Assembly (NCBI GenBank): GCA_002238555.1
Contig: MPMO01000024.1
Location: 1-63,513 of the forward strand
Reading direction: 5' to 3'
Origin: Caldilineaceae bacterium bin34
GTDB taxonomy: Bacteria; Chloroflexota; Anaerolineae; Caldilineales; Caldilineaceae
DNA length: 63,513 nucleotides
Shown here: positions 18,446 through 27,289 of the stretch, in pieces
Numbering within the stretch: position 1 is the first letter of the stretch
How the letters are laid out: every line of letters starts with the position of its first letter
The notes under the pieces: model-generated
The model's input: the letters and a program-made list of their open reading frames with translations, nothing else
What the model was told of the DNA's origin: nothing
The model's database searches: none
Program-made: the position numbers and the translations under genes

Positions 18446-19792
18446 TCAGCCGTCCATGATGTGAAGCGCCAACTGCGAGTTGGACTTCACGTACTTCACA
18501 TCCGAAGACACGGCCTGCTTCAGATCTCCGGCGGCGTCTTGGGCGTGCCGGGCCATCTTGCAGAGAGCCAGGGACGAATTCTGCGCCACGCGCGGCGCGG
18601 CATCGGACAGGTGCCGCCCAAGCACCGCGGCGCTGGTTCCGTCGTCGTCGAGGATGCCCAGGGAAAATGCCGCGTTGCGGCGCACCCACTCCGAGTCGTC
18701 CTCCATGGCATCGATGAGCGCCGGGATGGCTCCCCTGGCCGGAACGCCGATGTCGCCGAGTCGGTCGGCGGCGCTGGCCCGGAGCCACCAGTGTTCGCTG
18801 CCCAGGCTTGCCTGAAGGCGCTCCACGGACAAACCGTTGGCTGCCGTCAGGCCGTGGGTGCTGAGGAGTTCGCTTGGATTGCGGTAGCGGCCCGTGACAT
18901 TGCTCTCGAGCTTGTTCACCGATTCGTCGGTCCAGTAGTCGAAGAGACGCTCGCAGCCGTCCTCGCCCGCGGCACCCAGCCGGTAGGCGGCGTTCATGGC
19001 CCGGTGTTCGTCCGGATGGTCGAGTTCCGCCCCCAGTGCGTCCAGATCGGCCCCGTTGGCGCCGACACCACCGTCGGCCCGGCCCAGGTGCCAGTTCCAG
19101 ATGGATTGCCAGATTGGATTGGCATTGTGGTTGTAAACATGCTGCGGACCCATCCACATGTCCGAATCGCTGTACCAGCTCGGCGCGACCGGCTCGGACG
19201 ACCGGCAGAACAGGAACTTGTTCATGTACCGGTTGCGGTCGGTGTTGTTGGACAGGCCCCGGTGCCAGACGTCGTAGTGGACGAAGACGATGTCGCCCGC
19301 CTTGGCGACCAGCGGGATCTCGTCGTGCTTGCGGGCGGCGTCGGGGGTGATGAAGTACTGGGTTCCCGGCCGCACGCCGGTCGGACCGATGGTCATCGGC
19401 GTGTCCTGCGGGTAATAGAAGGCCATGGCCCATCGGACCCGGTGATGCCGGACGAAATGGTCGGACGGAATGCTGTCCTTGTGATCATGCTGGGCCTGGC
19501 GGCGGGGGGGCGTCAGGTGGCAGTGGCGGTGCGGGTACATGAAGTAGTCCTCGCCCAGGACGCTGGTCAGGGTGCCGACGACCAGTGGATGATCGAACAC
19601 CTCCTTGAGCATGGGCACCGCGTCGTAGACGTCGTCGCCCGGGTTGCCCTGCGCCGCAAACACCTTTTCGGTCTCCGCATAGCAGGCCTCGTGAAATCCC
19701 GGGTCCATGGGCAGCGAAAACTTCAGGTATCCGTTCACGATGAACGCCCGCATCTGGGCGTCATCCAGCAAATAGTCCTCAACGGTAGTCAT
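18446..19792 (-). CDS. Phytanoyl-CoA dioxygenase-like protein fused to HEAT repeats
   Basis: 448 residues from ATG 19792. Residues about 1-300 are a PhyH-type Fe(II)/2-oxoglutarate dioxygenase. HDHKD supplies the HxD pair and GDIVFVHYDVWHRGLSN the distal His. Residues about 335-445 contain HEAT/PBS-lyase-type repeats (LGSEHWWLRASAADRLGDIG, DDSEWVRRNAAFSLGILD, DAAPRVAQNSSLALCKMA), which usually mediate protein contacts. The substrate is unknown. PhyH relatives hydroxylate varied small molecules. ATTGTA at 19841-19846 (TACAAT on the minus strand) is 49 bases upstream of the start and may be its -10 element. A second PhyH gene without HEAT repeats is at 53022-53831. Confidence 0.82.
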   Translation of the reverse strand: MTTVEDYLLDDAQMRAFIVNGYLKFSLPMDPGFHEACYAETEKVFAAQGNPGDDVYDAVPMLKEVFDHPLVVGTLTSVLGEDYFMYPHRHCHLTPPRRQAQHDHKDSIPSDHFVRHHRVRWAMAFYYPQDTPMTIGPTGVRPGTQYFITPDAARKHDEIPLVAKAGDIVFVHYDVWHRGLSNNTDRNRYMNKFLFCRSSEPVAPSWYSDSDMWMGPQHVYNHNANPIWQSIWNWHLGRADGGVGANGADLDALGAELDHPDEHRAMNAAYRLGAAGEDGCERLFDYWTDESVNKLESNVTGRYRNPSELLSTHGLTAANGLSVERLQASLGSEHWWLRASAADRLGDIGVPARGAIPALIDAMEDDSEWVRRNAAFSLGILDDDGTSAAVLGRHLSDAAPRVAQNSSLALCKMARHAQDAAGDLKQAVSSDVKYVKSNSQLALHIMDG

Positions 19793-20371
19793 GGGGTAGG
19801 AGTCCCTGTCCGCTTGGTTGGAATATGGGTTTGGTCGGCCATTGTATAACGCCGAATGACCCCGTGGGCTGTCGTCGTTTCCGTCCACGCGGTGCCCGCG
19901 AGCTCCCGTGGCGGCACATCCTGCACTGCCAGTGCTGGACCGGACCTCTTCCAGGATGACCAGGGTGTGGATGTAGATGCCCTTTCATGCTTTCCAGGTT
20001 CGGAGACCATCAAACTGAAACAGTGACCGGTTCCGCTCGTACTGGACCCTGGGCTTCGCGTTCTACGGCGGCGCGCAGTGGAATGATGTCGAGCGGGTCG
20101 TGCTCCACTTGGCGATTCCCCTGTGCAACTGGGCCAGGAACTTGCGCCGCGTCGGGCCGTCCAGCGCCGCTGTGGCATTGGACTGGATGACGCGAAGGAA
20201 GGCGGAGAACTGGGCTCGGACCTCGTAGTCGGTGCTGTCGTAGCCCTGAAGGTCTCAGAGGATCCATCCGGTGTCGTAGCTGGACCACTGCTCGCTTACA
20301 GCGTCGATCGCAAGCCGCGCCCGTCGGAGGCATGCAGATGAGGTACGCCCCCTTTTTGCCGGTGTCCGTGA
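19793..20371. other. Intergenic, no gene recognised
   Basis: Apart from the likely promoter of the PhyH-HEAT gene at its left end I see no supported gene. Short frames on both strands resemble nothing I know, and the region may be decayed coding sequence. Confidence 0.35.
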
Positions 20372-20794
20372 TCATGAGCGGGTCACATCGGCAAATGGAT
20401 TGATGACTTGCAGGCCGTCGTAATCCTGCTCAGCACTTAGGTCTTCCGAGTACACGGCATCGCATCCAAGAGTGCGCGCCGCCGCGAGAATCGCACCGTC
20501 CCAGTACGACAAACCAAACCGTTGGCTGATTGCTGCGGCAGTATGGAACACTTCAAGTGTCACGTCCTGCACAGGGAATCTGCTAATAGACTCTATGAAC
20601 CGCAGTGCCTGATCATGGGTGATTGCTTCGGGACGATTGAGACGCGTTGCCTGATAATAGAACTCCTGCAAGACCTGCACGGAGAACGCCAGGTCGTCAG
20701 AATCCAATAAATGCTGTGCGGTACGCTGTTTGTCGACTTCGTCAGGAGCTGGAGTAGCAGCGTAAATCAATATATTCGTGTCGACGAAATGCAC
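20372..20794 (-). CDS. vapC: PIN-domain toxin (VapC-like)
   Basis: 140 residues. FVDTNILIYAA near the start gives the first catalytic Asp. QEFYYQATR supplies a conserved Glu, and LSYWDGAILAAARTLGCDAVYSEDLS supplies the two C-terminal acidic positions, as in VapC ribonucleases that cleave specific RNA. It starts five bases after the antitoxin gene on the same strand, the usual order for a VapBC operon. The length is normal and all key residues are present, so it should be active when released from its partner. Confidence 0.85.
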   Translation of the reverse strand: MHFVDTNILIYAATPAPDEVDKQRTAQHLLDSDDLAFSVQVLQEFYYQATRLNRPEAITHDQALRFIESISRFPVQDVTLEVFHTAAAISQRFGLSYWDGAILAAARTLGCDAVYSEDLSAEQDYDGLQVINPFADVTRS

Positions 20795-20799
20795 AAGGC

Positions 20800-21141
20800 T
20801 TACCCGGGCTTGTGAACTTCGCGCTCGACAGCAACTGCCGTCTTGGCCTCCGCCCGGGCCCTGGCGCGGTCGTACAACTGTTCGCGGGGCAGGTTGTCGG
20901 CCGCCCTGAACCCGCTTCGTGTCACGCGGATGTCCTCAATCACTTCGCCCATGAGCTGCCGACGGCGCTCAAACTCATTCTTGTGGGCTTGTTCCATGGC
21001 CATGGGGTCCTTGGCTTGATCAACGGCGAGCGTTCTCAGGTAGTTGCGTACCAGCGCCGATACAGACGTGTCCAGCTCCGCTGCCCGCATGCGGGCCAGG
21101 CGATGGGTTTCCTCGTCAACGGATACGGTTATGTTCCTCAT
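20800..21141 (-). CDS. vapB: Ribbon-helix-helix antitoxin (VapB-like)
   Basis: 113 residues from ATG 21141, chosen over an upstream in-frame start because RNITVSVDEETHRLA is the canonical beginning of the ribbon-helix-helix fold. The first strand and two helices (SVSALVRNYLRTL) form the DNA-binding dimer. The C-terminal half is charged and probably wraps the PIN toxin encoded immediately downstream. Autoregulation of the pair through an operator near 21150-21200 is likely by family precedent, but I saw no clear palindrome there. Confidence 0.78.
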   Translation of the reverse strand: MRNITVSVDEETHRLARMRAAELDTSVSALVRNYLRTLAVDQAKDPMAMEQAHKNEFERRRQLMGEVIEDIRVTRSGFRAADNLPREQLYDRARARAEAKTAVAVEREVHKPG

Positions 21142-21410
21142 GTCCACAGCCTCACAGTTACGGGGATTCACACTATAAGGAATTGTTCAGTGTGTTGCAA
21201 CGAAGAGATGCCAATGTCGTCTGTAACATCCGTGTGCGGCGGTGCGGAAGCTCCAGCACCAACTCTCCGACACGCAGGAAGTGATGCTGTTTGGCAGTCG
21301 GGTCTGGGGTAACCGGTATGGTCCAGCCTTGATCTGGCAGTCGTCGGTGGTGGTTCGGACAATGGGGATCAATACGCTCTGCGCCGGCAGGTCAGGAGGA
21401 TTGTCGGGGA

Positions 21411-21635
21411 CCTTTACAACCGCAGGCGGTGTTTGTGTGCGGGGCCTACGGATTCCAGGCGAATACGGACCACAATGCGGCGATCAACATTCTGGCGCGG
21501 GCGGGCCTTCCACCCCGTGCCCGTTCGGCCTGCGGGACAGGGGCTTCTGCACGGCGAGGGGCGTCCCCGGCAGGCACCCCAACGACCCACCGGATGCGCG
21601 ACGGGACAAGCGTCCGCTTGTCCCGTCATGTATGA
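21411..21635 (+). pseudogene. TnpB (IS605-type OrfB) C-terminal fragment
   Basis: The frame contains FVCGAYGFQANTDHNAAINILARAG, the end of the TnpB RuvC/zinc-finger region (second zinc pair and the DxNAAxNIL signature), followed by the short tail ending at a TGA. One position of the CxxC pair reads CGAY, so the zinc site is damaged. The rest of the gene, including the first RuvC motifs, is missing. It is a relic of an IS200/IS605-family element, whose TnpB proteins are RNA-guided nucleases. Confidence 0.7.
21600..21627 (+). repeat. Hairpin at the end of the TnpB relic
   Basis: GACGGGACAAG and CTTGTCCCGTC form a perfect 11-bp stem with a 6-base loop, overlapping the last codons of the TnpB fragment. 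Subterminal hairpins and the right-end guide-RNA scaffold lie in this position in IS605-type elements, so this is probably the old right end. Confidence 0.5.
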
Positions 21636-21763
21636 GTCCCGGTTGGCCGGCCTCCCTACTCCGGAAGCTGTTCACTCTCTGCTCAAGTTGCTCATGATCT
21701 CGCCGAAGGACAGCCGGATCGGTAGCCGCTGCGCCTGCCGCGATACCGACCGCGGGCCTGTTG

Positions 21764-22102
21764 TCAACATGCACGGCGTGTCAGCCTCTTCTTCCGAGTC
21801 TCCGGGTCAGGCACATCCGCGGTTTCATCCGTCCGAACCAGCTCTCCCGAGCGAAGGCAGGCTCCGTTGGTCACACATTCAGGCGGTCGGCGATGAAGAT
21901 TGTCGCCACCATCGACCGTTTGCGGCGTTCGATCAGGATCCGGGTCGCGTTTGCCAGGACGAAGGAGGATAGCGGCCTGCGGGTCGAGCGCGAGGTCGGC
22001 AATTGTCGGCTGTACATCCCGCCAGGGAATGACGGTCCCCATCCTGCCGATCAGGACCCGGAGTGCCGCCGCCCGGTCCGGACTCGGTGAGTTGCCCATC
22101 AA
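21764..22102 (-). CDS. Hypothetical protein, possibly coupled to the upstream gene
   Basis: About 112 residues. An ATG overlaps the stop codon of the upstream gene in a TGATG junction, which favours translational coupling and this strand. The protein begins NSPSPDRAAALRVLIGRMG and has a charged, Arg-rich second half without membrane segments or known motifs. An opposite-strand frame also exists here, so reality is uncertain. Confidence 0.35.
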   Translation of the reverse strand: MMGNSPSPDRAAALRVLIGRMGTVIPWRDVQPTIADLALDPQAAILLRPGKRDPDPDRTPQTVDGGDNLHRRPPECVTNGACLRSGELVRTDETADVPDPETRKKRLTRRAC

Positions 22103-22467
22103 CTTTCCTTGAACTCAACGTCCATGAGCCGGTGATACTTTTCGGTTTCCAGCTCACCGCGGGCATGGCTGATACGCAACAGCCGGCGCAGCGTGGACCA
22201 GATGGATTCCGCCGTCGTCATTTTCATGACCGATGGCAGGCGGAACCTGATACCGGCCATGTTGTCAGTCGTCAGGTTGTGAATGACAAGCTGGCGATAG
22301 TGATCGGCCCCCAGCGTGCGGGCCAGGGCGTTCAGCTTGTACTTGACCCTCGACCTCGGCCCCTGCTCGGCAATCAGAATGTCGCCGGGATGGGAACCGT
22401 CCGCAATCGGATCCTTGGTCACAAGCCGATGATCCAAAATGGTCAGTTTCGATGTTGGGCGAGCCAT
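22099..22467 (-). CDS. Hypothetical small protein
   Basis: 122 residues from ATG 22467. ATTGTA at 22505-22510 (TACAAT on the minus strand) lies 38 bases upstream and may be the promoter. The protein is basic, with no signal peptide, and has a middle segment NLTTDNMAGIRFRLPSVMKM and a C-terminal helix rich in Arg and Glu. I do not recognise the family. Its position among toxin-antitoxin and IS remnants suggests an accessory or mobile-element gene. Confidence 0.45.
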   Translation of the reverse strand: MARPTSKLTILDHRLVTKDPIADGSHPGDILIAEQGPRSRVKYKLNALARTLGADHYRQLVIHNLTTDNMAGIRFRLPSVMKMTTAESIWSTLRRLLRISHARGELETEKYHRLMDVEFKES

Positions 22468-22947
22468 GAGCGCCTCCCGCTCTCTGTGTGGTACATGATT
22501 TTTCATTGTACCATGCGGTGCATTGTGGTAGGATCGGAACCGGAAGCCGATCTTCCGTGTCCGTGTTTGGGGCGATGGGGTTTGATCATCTTGTCGCCCT
22601 GAACAGTCAATGGTGCGGGGAGCGGTCCCCACGGACACAGAACAAGCCGGACCGGGATTGGAATGACATCCACGCCCAGGGAACTATTTGGTTTTTGGTG
22701 ATACGCAACCAAGCATGGGTCTCCTTTGTCCATTCCGGGTACGGACATCATCAACGAAACCCAAACCCAAATCGTACAGAGATGCTTTGAATGCGGTTTC
22801 CGTCCTGCTGTTGCGGTACCATATCGGCGTTCCCTCGCGGACATTCGAAGAATGGCGGCCGCAGGCCGTCTGGTTTGGACCGTTTTCGGTCTTGGGTGCG
22901 CGCCCTGGCCGGAGACGGAGAGTCACCCACAACCAAGGAGTTTGCTC

Positions 22948-25044
22948 ATGACCCGAACGCGTATGATTCTACTCGGGCTGCTGGCGACCATGCTGGTCTT
23001 GGCTGCCTGTGGCAGTCCCGCTGTCGAGGAAGAAGCTGCCGCGGAGCCGGCCCCGGCCGAAGCCGCGGACATGGCCGAAACCGAGGAAGAGATGATGGAC
23101 GGCCCGATGGCTCTCGACCAGGAGCCCTGGGTCGACTACCAGTTCAGCACCCCGGCCGAGTACGCGGCCGAGACCGGCAACACACTGCCGGGATTGCAGG
23201 AATCGCCCCTGCTGGCGGCCCGCGTCGCATCCGGTGATCTGCCGGAGCTGGCGGACCGCATACCGGCCAATCCGTTCGTTATTCGGCCGCCCCGCTACAT
23301 CGGCACCTACGGCGGCGAACTCAGGCTGGTGGGCTTCCCCGAAGCCGGTTCCTACTTCACCGGCTTCACCGAAAGCATGCAGGCCAACCTGTTCACCGGC
23401 GATCCCAAAGCGGGACCTGATCCGAACAAGTACCATCCCAACATCATCGAGGGCTACGCCGTCGACGATGACGGCTCCGGAGTCACCATGAACCTGCGCC
23501 AGGGCATGAAGTGGTCCGACGGCGATCCCATCGACGCCGACGACTGGGTCTTCTGGTTCGACACCATCCTGCAGGACGAGCGCCTGTTCTTCGGTAGCGC
23601 CAACAACTACCAGAACCAGGATGGCGAGTGGATGTCCATCGAAAAGATCGACGACTACACGATCAGGTACGACTTCAACGGCACCTTTGACAAGGTCGTG
23701 GTGGCCTGGTCCACGTCGCGCCCGGTGGCACCGGTCCACTACCTGGGACAGTTCCATCCGGACTACGACGAGAACGCGGACGCCAATGCCCAGGAACTCG
23801 GCTTCGACGACTGGGTGGGCGGCTTCACGGACAAGAACATGCGCAAGAACTACTCTGCGCGTCCCGAACGGCCCCAGCTCAACCCCTTCATCCTCAAGGA
23901 TGTCGAGGCCACTTTCGTGACCTGGGAGCGCAACCCCTACTACTGGCGCGTCGACACGGCCGGCAACCAGCTGCCCTACATCGACAACATTCTTGTGAAT
24001 GTGGTCCAGCAGGGCGGCGATCCGGAAGTGCTGAAGCTCAAGTTCATGTCGCAGGAGTTCGACTACGGCCCGTCGCAGATCCAGATTACCGATCTGCCGG
24101 TCCTGCGCAACAACGAGGAGAGCGGCAACTACCGCGTCATCATCACCGACAACCTCAGCACCTCCAGCGCCCTGGGCGTGGCCTTCAACTACTCCACGCA
24201 GGATGAGTTCAAGAGCATGCTCTTCAACGATGTCCGCTTCCGCCAGGCACATTCCTTGGCGGTTGACCGCGAGGACCTGACCGAGACCATCTTCCTGGGT
24301 ACCACCAGGCCCTTCACGGCCCCGGTTTCCGAGATTTGGACCGGCTACGAGGACTGGATGGGCACCTACTTCGCGGAACACGATGTGGAGCGGGCCAACG
24401 CCCTGCTCGACGAGATGGGCCTGGAATGGGACGCCAACGGCGAGTGGCGGCTCGATCCCAACGGGGACCCCATCACGATTCTGGGCGAGTACGCCACGGA
24501 GTGGCTGGGTTACCACGACGAGATGATGGAACTGCTGGTCGACGACTTCAAGCAGATCGGCATCCGCTGGCAGCCCAAGTTTGTGCCCGAGGACACGCTC
24601 ATGTCGCGCTACGTCGCCAATGAGCACGACGTCGGCATCTGGAACACGGACGGCGGCTCCGAGCTGATCGCCTACCGCAACTACCCGATGCGCCTGATTC
24701 CGCCGTGGCACTGGCAGTCCTGCTGCGCCATGTCGTCCTACGTCTGGCGCCAGTGGCTTGACACCGAAGGCGCCGAGGGCATCGAACCCCCGGAACAGAT
24801 CAAGTACATGTACGACCTGGCCTTCGAGTGGCTCGCCACCAACCCGGGCACGGAGGAGTACGAGTCCAAGATCCACGAACTGATCAAGATCAACGTGGAC
24901 AACCTCTACCTCTGGGGTACTGTCAGCTCACCGCCCTCGGTTTCGGCCGTGAGCAACCGTGTGCAGAACATTGCCGAGGACGAGGCCTTTGGCGGGGCCG
25001 CACCCGGCGCGTATCCGAACGACGTGGCCTTCATCCACGAATAG
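22948..25044 (+). CDS. ABC transporter substrate-binding lipoprotein, peptide/oligosaccharide class (SBP_bac_5)
   Basis: 698 residues from ATG 22948, with AAGGAG seven bases upstream. The lipobox LVLAAC places the lipid-modified Cys at residue 21. It is followed by an acidic Glu/Ala/Pro-rich linker of some 35 residues that holds the domain away from the membrane. The mature part has the cluster C binding-protein signature: NIIEGYAVDDDG, MNLRQGMKWSDGDPIDADDWVFW, FNDVRFRQAHSLAVDREDL and the late ALLDEMGLEWDANG. At nearly 700 residues it is longer than DppA/OppA (about 530), as is usual for Chloroflexota and Thermotogota relatives that bind oligosaccharides. First gene of a five-gene operon with both permeases and both ATPases. 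The ligand is unknown. Confidence 0.88.
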   Translation: MTRTRMILLGLLATMLVLAACGSPAVEEEAAAEPAPAEAADMAETEEEMMDGPMALDQEPWVDYQFSTPAEYAAETGNTLPGLQESPLLAARVASGDLPELADRIPANPFVIRPPRYIGTYGGELRLVGFPEAGSYFTGFTESMQANLFTGDPKAGPDPNKYHPNIIEGYAVDDDGSGVTMNLRQGMKWSDGDPIDADDWVFWFDTILQDERLFFGSANNYQNQDGEWMSIEKIDDYTIRYDFNGTFDKVVVAWSTSRPVAPVHYLGQFHPDYDENADANAQELGFDDWVGGFTDKNMRKNYSARPERPQLNPFILKDVEATFVTWERNPYYWRVDTAGNQLPYIDNILVNVVQQGGDPEVLKLKFMSQEFDYGPSQIQITDLPVLRNNEESGNYRVIITDNLSTSSALGVAFNYSTQDEFKSMLFNDVRFRQAHSLAVDREDLTETIFLGTTRPFTAPVSEIWTGYEDWMGTYFAEHDVERANALLDEMGLEWDANGEWRLDPNGDPITILGEYATEWLGYHDEMMELLVDDFKQIGIRWQPKFVPEDTLMSRYVANEHDVGIWNTDGGSELIAYRNYPMRLIPPWHWQSCCAMSSYVWRQWLDTEGAEGIEPPEQIKYMYDLAFEWLATNPGTEEYESKIHELIKINVDNLYLWGTVSSPPSVSAVSNRVQNIAEDEAFGGAAPGAYPNDVAFIHE

Positions 25045-25068
25045 GCCCTATCGAATTGTGTCGGACGA

Positions 25069-25105
25069 CAGGGTCGTCGGCTCCCATGTGAAGCCGGCGG
25101 CCCTG
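25069..25105 (+). promoter_or_regulatory. Intercistronic RNA stem-loop after the binding-protein gene
   Basis: CAGGGTCGTCGGCT and AGCCGGCGGCCCTG can pair over 14 bp (two G-U wobbles) around a 9-base loop, 24 bases after the stop codon and 25 bases before the permease start. Such structures commonly stabilise the upstream mRNA and lower downstream expression, giving excess binding protein. A similar element follows the second binding-protein gene. Confidence 0.55.
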
Positions 25106-25129
25106 TCCCTTTCCTGAACGGGTGTCGGC

Positions 25130-26110
25130 ATGTGGGCGTTCCTGACCCGCCGGTTCCTCTACATGGTCCTGCTTATCCTCGTGACGAGCATGGTCTCCTT
25201 TGTCATCATCCAGTTGCCGGCCGGCGACTACATCACGACGCTGGCGGTGCGGTACGCCGCCACGGGCCAGGTCGTGGAGCAGGAGGTCCTGGATGCCCTG
25301 CGCATCCAGTTCGGCCTGGACCAGCCGGTCTATATCCAGTACTTCAAGTGGTTCACCAACGTCCTGCAGGGCGACTTGGGCTGGTCCTTCCAGCAGGTGC
25401 GGCCGGTCTCCGAGCTGGTGGCCGAGCGCATCGGAGTCACTGCCCTAATTTCGATCTGCTCGCTCACCTTCGCCTATGTGGTCGGGATTCTGATCGGCGT
25501 CGTGTCGGCCGTCTTCCAGTATTCCGTCCTCGACTACTTCTTCACCATTGTCGGTTTCCTGGGACTGGCGTCCCCCAACTTTCTGCTGGCCCTGATCCTG
25601 ATGGTGATCATCTTCAACGCCGGCGGCGCGGTCGGCGGCCTCTACTCGACCGAGTACCTGAACGCGCCTTGGAGCTGGGCCAAGTTCCTGGACCTGCTCA
25701 AGCACATCCCACTGCCCATGATCATTGTGGGCACCGCCGGCACGGCCGGCGTGGCCCGGGTCATGCGGGCCACGCTGCTGGACGAACTGCAGAAGCAGTA
25801 TGTGGTCACGGCCCGTTCCAAGGGTGTGGCTGAAATCCGGCTGCTGTTCAAGTACCCGATCCGGGTGGCCCTCAACCCCATCACCAGCACCATCGGCTGG
25901 GAACTGCCGGCCATCGTGTCCGGCACGGTCATCACCGACATGGTCCTGCAGCTGCCCACGGTCGGCCCCATGCTGTTCAGTGCCCTGGTGGCGGAGGACA
26001 TGTTCATCGCCAGCAGCCTGTTGCTGTTCCTGACCTCGCTGACCGTGATTGGAACGTTCGTCTCCGACATCCTGCTCTACTCCCTGGACCCGCGCATCCG
26101 CGTCAACTAG
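25130..26110 (+). CDS. ABC transporter permease, DppB/OppB-like
   Basis: 326 residues. The family N-terminus TRRFLYMVLLILVTSMVSFVIIQLPAGD forms the first membrane helix. It is followed by a periplasmic segment with RIQFGLDQP and GDLGWSF. Five further helices contain the BPD_transp_1 domain, with the EAA-like cytoplasmic loop ARSKGVAEIRLLFKYPIRVALNP that contacts the ATPase. The C-terminus DILLYSLDPRIRVN is canonical. It forms a heterodimer in the membrane with the next gene product. Confidence 0.9.
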   Translation: MWAFLTRRFLYMVLLILVTSMVSFVIIQLPAGDYITTLAVRYAATGQVVEQEVLDALRIQFGLDQPVYIQYFKWFTNVLQGDLGWSFQQVRPVSELVAERIGVTALISICSLTFAYVVGILIGVVSAVFQYSVLDYFFTIVGFLGLASPNFLLALILMVIIFNAGGAVGGLYSTEYLNAPWSWAKFLDLLKHIPLPMIIVGTAGTAGVARVMRATLLDELQKQYVVTARSKGVAEIRLLFKYPIRVALNPITSTIGWELPAIVSGTVITDMVLQLPTVGPMLFSALVAEDMFIASSLLLFLTSLTVIGTFVSDILLYSLDPRIRVN

Positions 26111-26147
26111 CCGGTGCCGCGCCGGCCGTGTCCGACTGACCCATCCG

Positions 26148-27281
26148 ATGTCCGCCTTCGAACCGACCGTCATCGACACGGTCAATGCCGCCAGCCGCGA
26201 GCAGGAAAGCTACTACCTGGCCTCGCAGTGGCAGCTGATTCGGCAGCGGTTCCGCCGTCATCGCCTGGCCTTGGTCGGCATGGTGCTCCTGGCCATCCTG
26301 TACACCTTCGCCATCCTGGCGGAGTTCATCGCCCCCTACAACTTGGGCACGCGCTTCCCGGAGGCCGTCTACCATCCCCCGACGCGCATTCAGTTTGCGC
26401 ACGAGGGACAGTTGCAACGGCCGTTTGTGTACGGCACGACCAAGGAGCGGGACAGCTATACCCTGGAGCTGAAGTTCACCGTCGATCCGGAAGCCCGGTA
26501 TCCCATTCACCTGCTCGGCAAGGGGGAGCCGTATCGGCTCTGGAACCTAATCCCCCTGGAACGGCACCTGCTCGCCGTGGAGGAGCCCGGTCGCCTGTTC
26601 CTGATTGGATCGGACGACATCGGCCGGGACCTGATGTCCCAAGTCATCTTCGGGTCCCGCATATCACTAACGATTGGCCTTGTCGGGGTCACGGTTTCGT
26701 TCATGATCGGCATCATTCTGGGAGGCATCTCCGGGTACTTCGGGGGCATTGTCGACGTGATCATCCAGCGGGTGATCGAGTTCCTGATTTCGATACCCAC
26801 GATTCCGCTGTGGTTCGCCCTCAGCGCGGCCCTGCCGCCGGACTGGGGCGTGATCAAGACCTACTTCGCCATCGTCTGCCTGCTCTCGCTGGTGGGCTGG
26901 GGCGGCCTGGCCCGCGTGGTGCGCGGCAAGTTGCTGGAGCTGCGCGAGCTCGACTACGTAACCGCGGCCCGCATCATGGGGGTCAGCGTACCAACCAACA
27001 TTCGTGTCCACATGCTGCCCAATTTCATGAGCTACCTGATTGTGGCCCTGACCTTGGCCGTGCCCGGCATGATCCTGGGCGAGACCGCGCTGAGCTTTCT
27101 GGGACTGGGCATCCGTGCCCCCGCCGTGAGCTGGGGGGTGCTGCTGGAGCGGTCCGGCAACCTGAATGCGATCCAACTGTATCCGTGGATGGTTTCGCCC
27201 GTCCTGTTCGTGGTGGTGACCGTTCTGGCCTTCAACTTCCTGGGCGACGGCCTGCGGGATGCCGCGGATCCCTACAAGTAG
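26148..27281 (+). CDS. ABC transporter permease, DppC/OppC-like, with long periplasmic insert
   Basis: 377 residues from ATG 26148. After the cytoplasmic N-terminus (SQWQLIRQRFRRHRLALVG) and the first helix there is an insert of about 110 residues before the core, longer than in DppC. It includes FVYGTTKERDSYTLELKF and ends at LIGSDDIGRDLMSQVIFGSRISL, the conserved entry to the permease core. The EAA-like loop reads ARIMGVSVPTNIRVHMLPN. The C-terminus FLGDGLRDAADPYK is typical. The paralogue at 42912-44051 carries the same insert, so it is a feature of this transporter class, possibly a dock for the large binding protein. Confidence 0.9.
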   Translation: MSAFEPTVIDTVNAASREQESYYLASQWQLIRQRFRRHRLALVGMVLLAILYTFAILAEFIAPYNLGTRFPEAVYHPPTRIQFAHEGQLQRPFVYGTTKERDSYTLELKFTVDPEARYPIHLLGKGEPYRLWNLIPLERHLLAVEEPGRLFLIGSDDIGRDLMSQVIFGSRISLTIGLVGVTVSFMIGIILGGISGYFGGIVDVIIQRVIEFLISIPTIPLWFALSAALPPDWGVIKTYFAIVCLLSLVGWGGLARVVRGKLLELRELDYVTAARIMGVSVPTNIRVHMLPNFMSYLIVALTLAVPGMILGETALSFLGLGIRAPAVSWGVLLERSGNLNAIQLYPWMVSPVLFVVVTVLAFNFLGDGLRDAADPYK

Positions 27282-27289
27282 GATCGGTT

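Noticed and set aside
22969..24876. 635-residue frame opposite the first binding-protein gene, and similar frames at 39847-41754 and 42603-44090
   Set aside because: These are antisense shadows typical of high-GC genes. They show no domain and the plus-strand genes are unambiguous.
26114..27289. Long upstream extension of the first DppD-like ATPase frame
   Set aside because: It is the out-of-frame shadow of the DppC-like permease. The ATPase starts at GTG 27290 with its own ribosome binding site.
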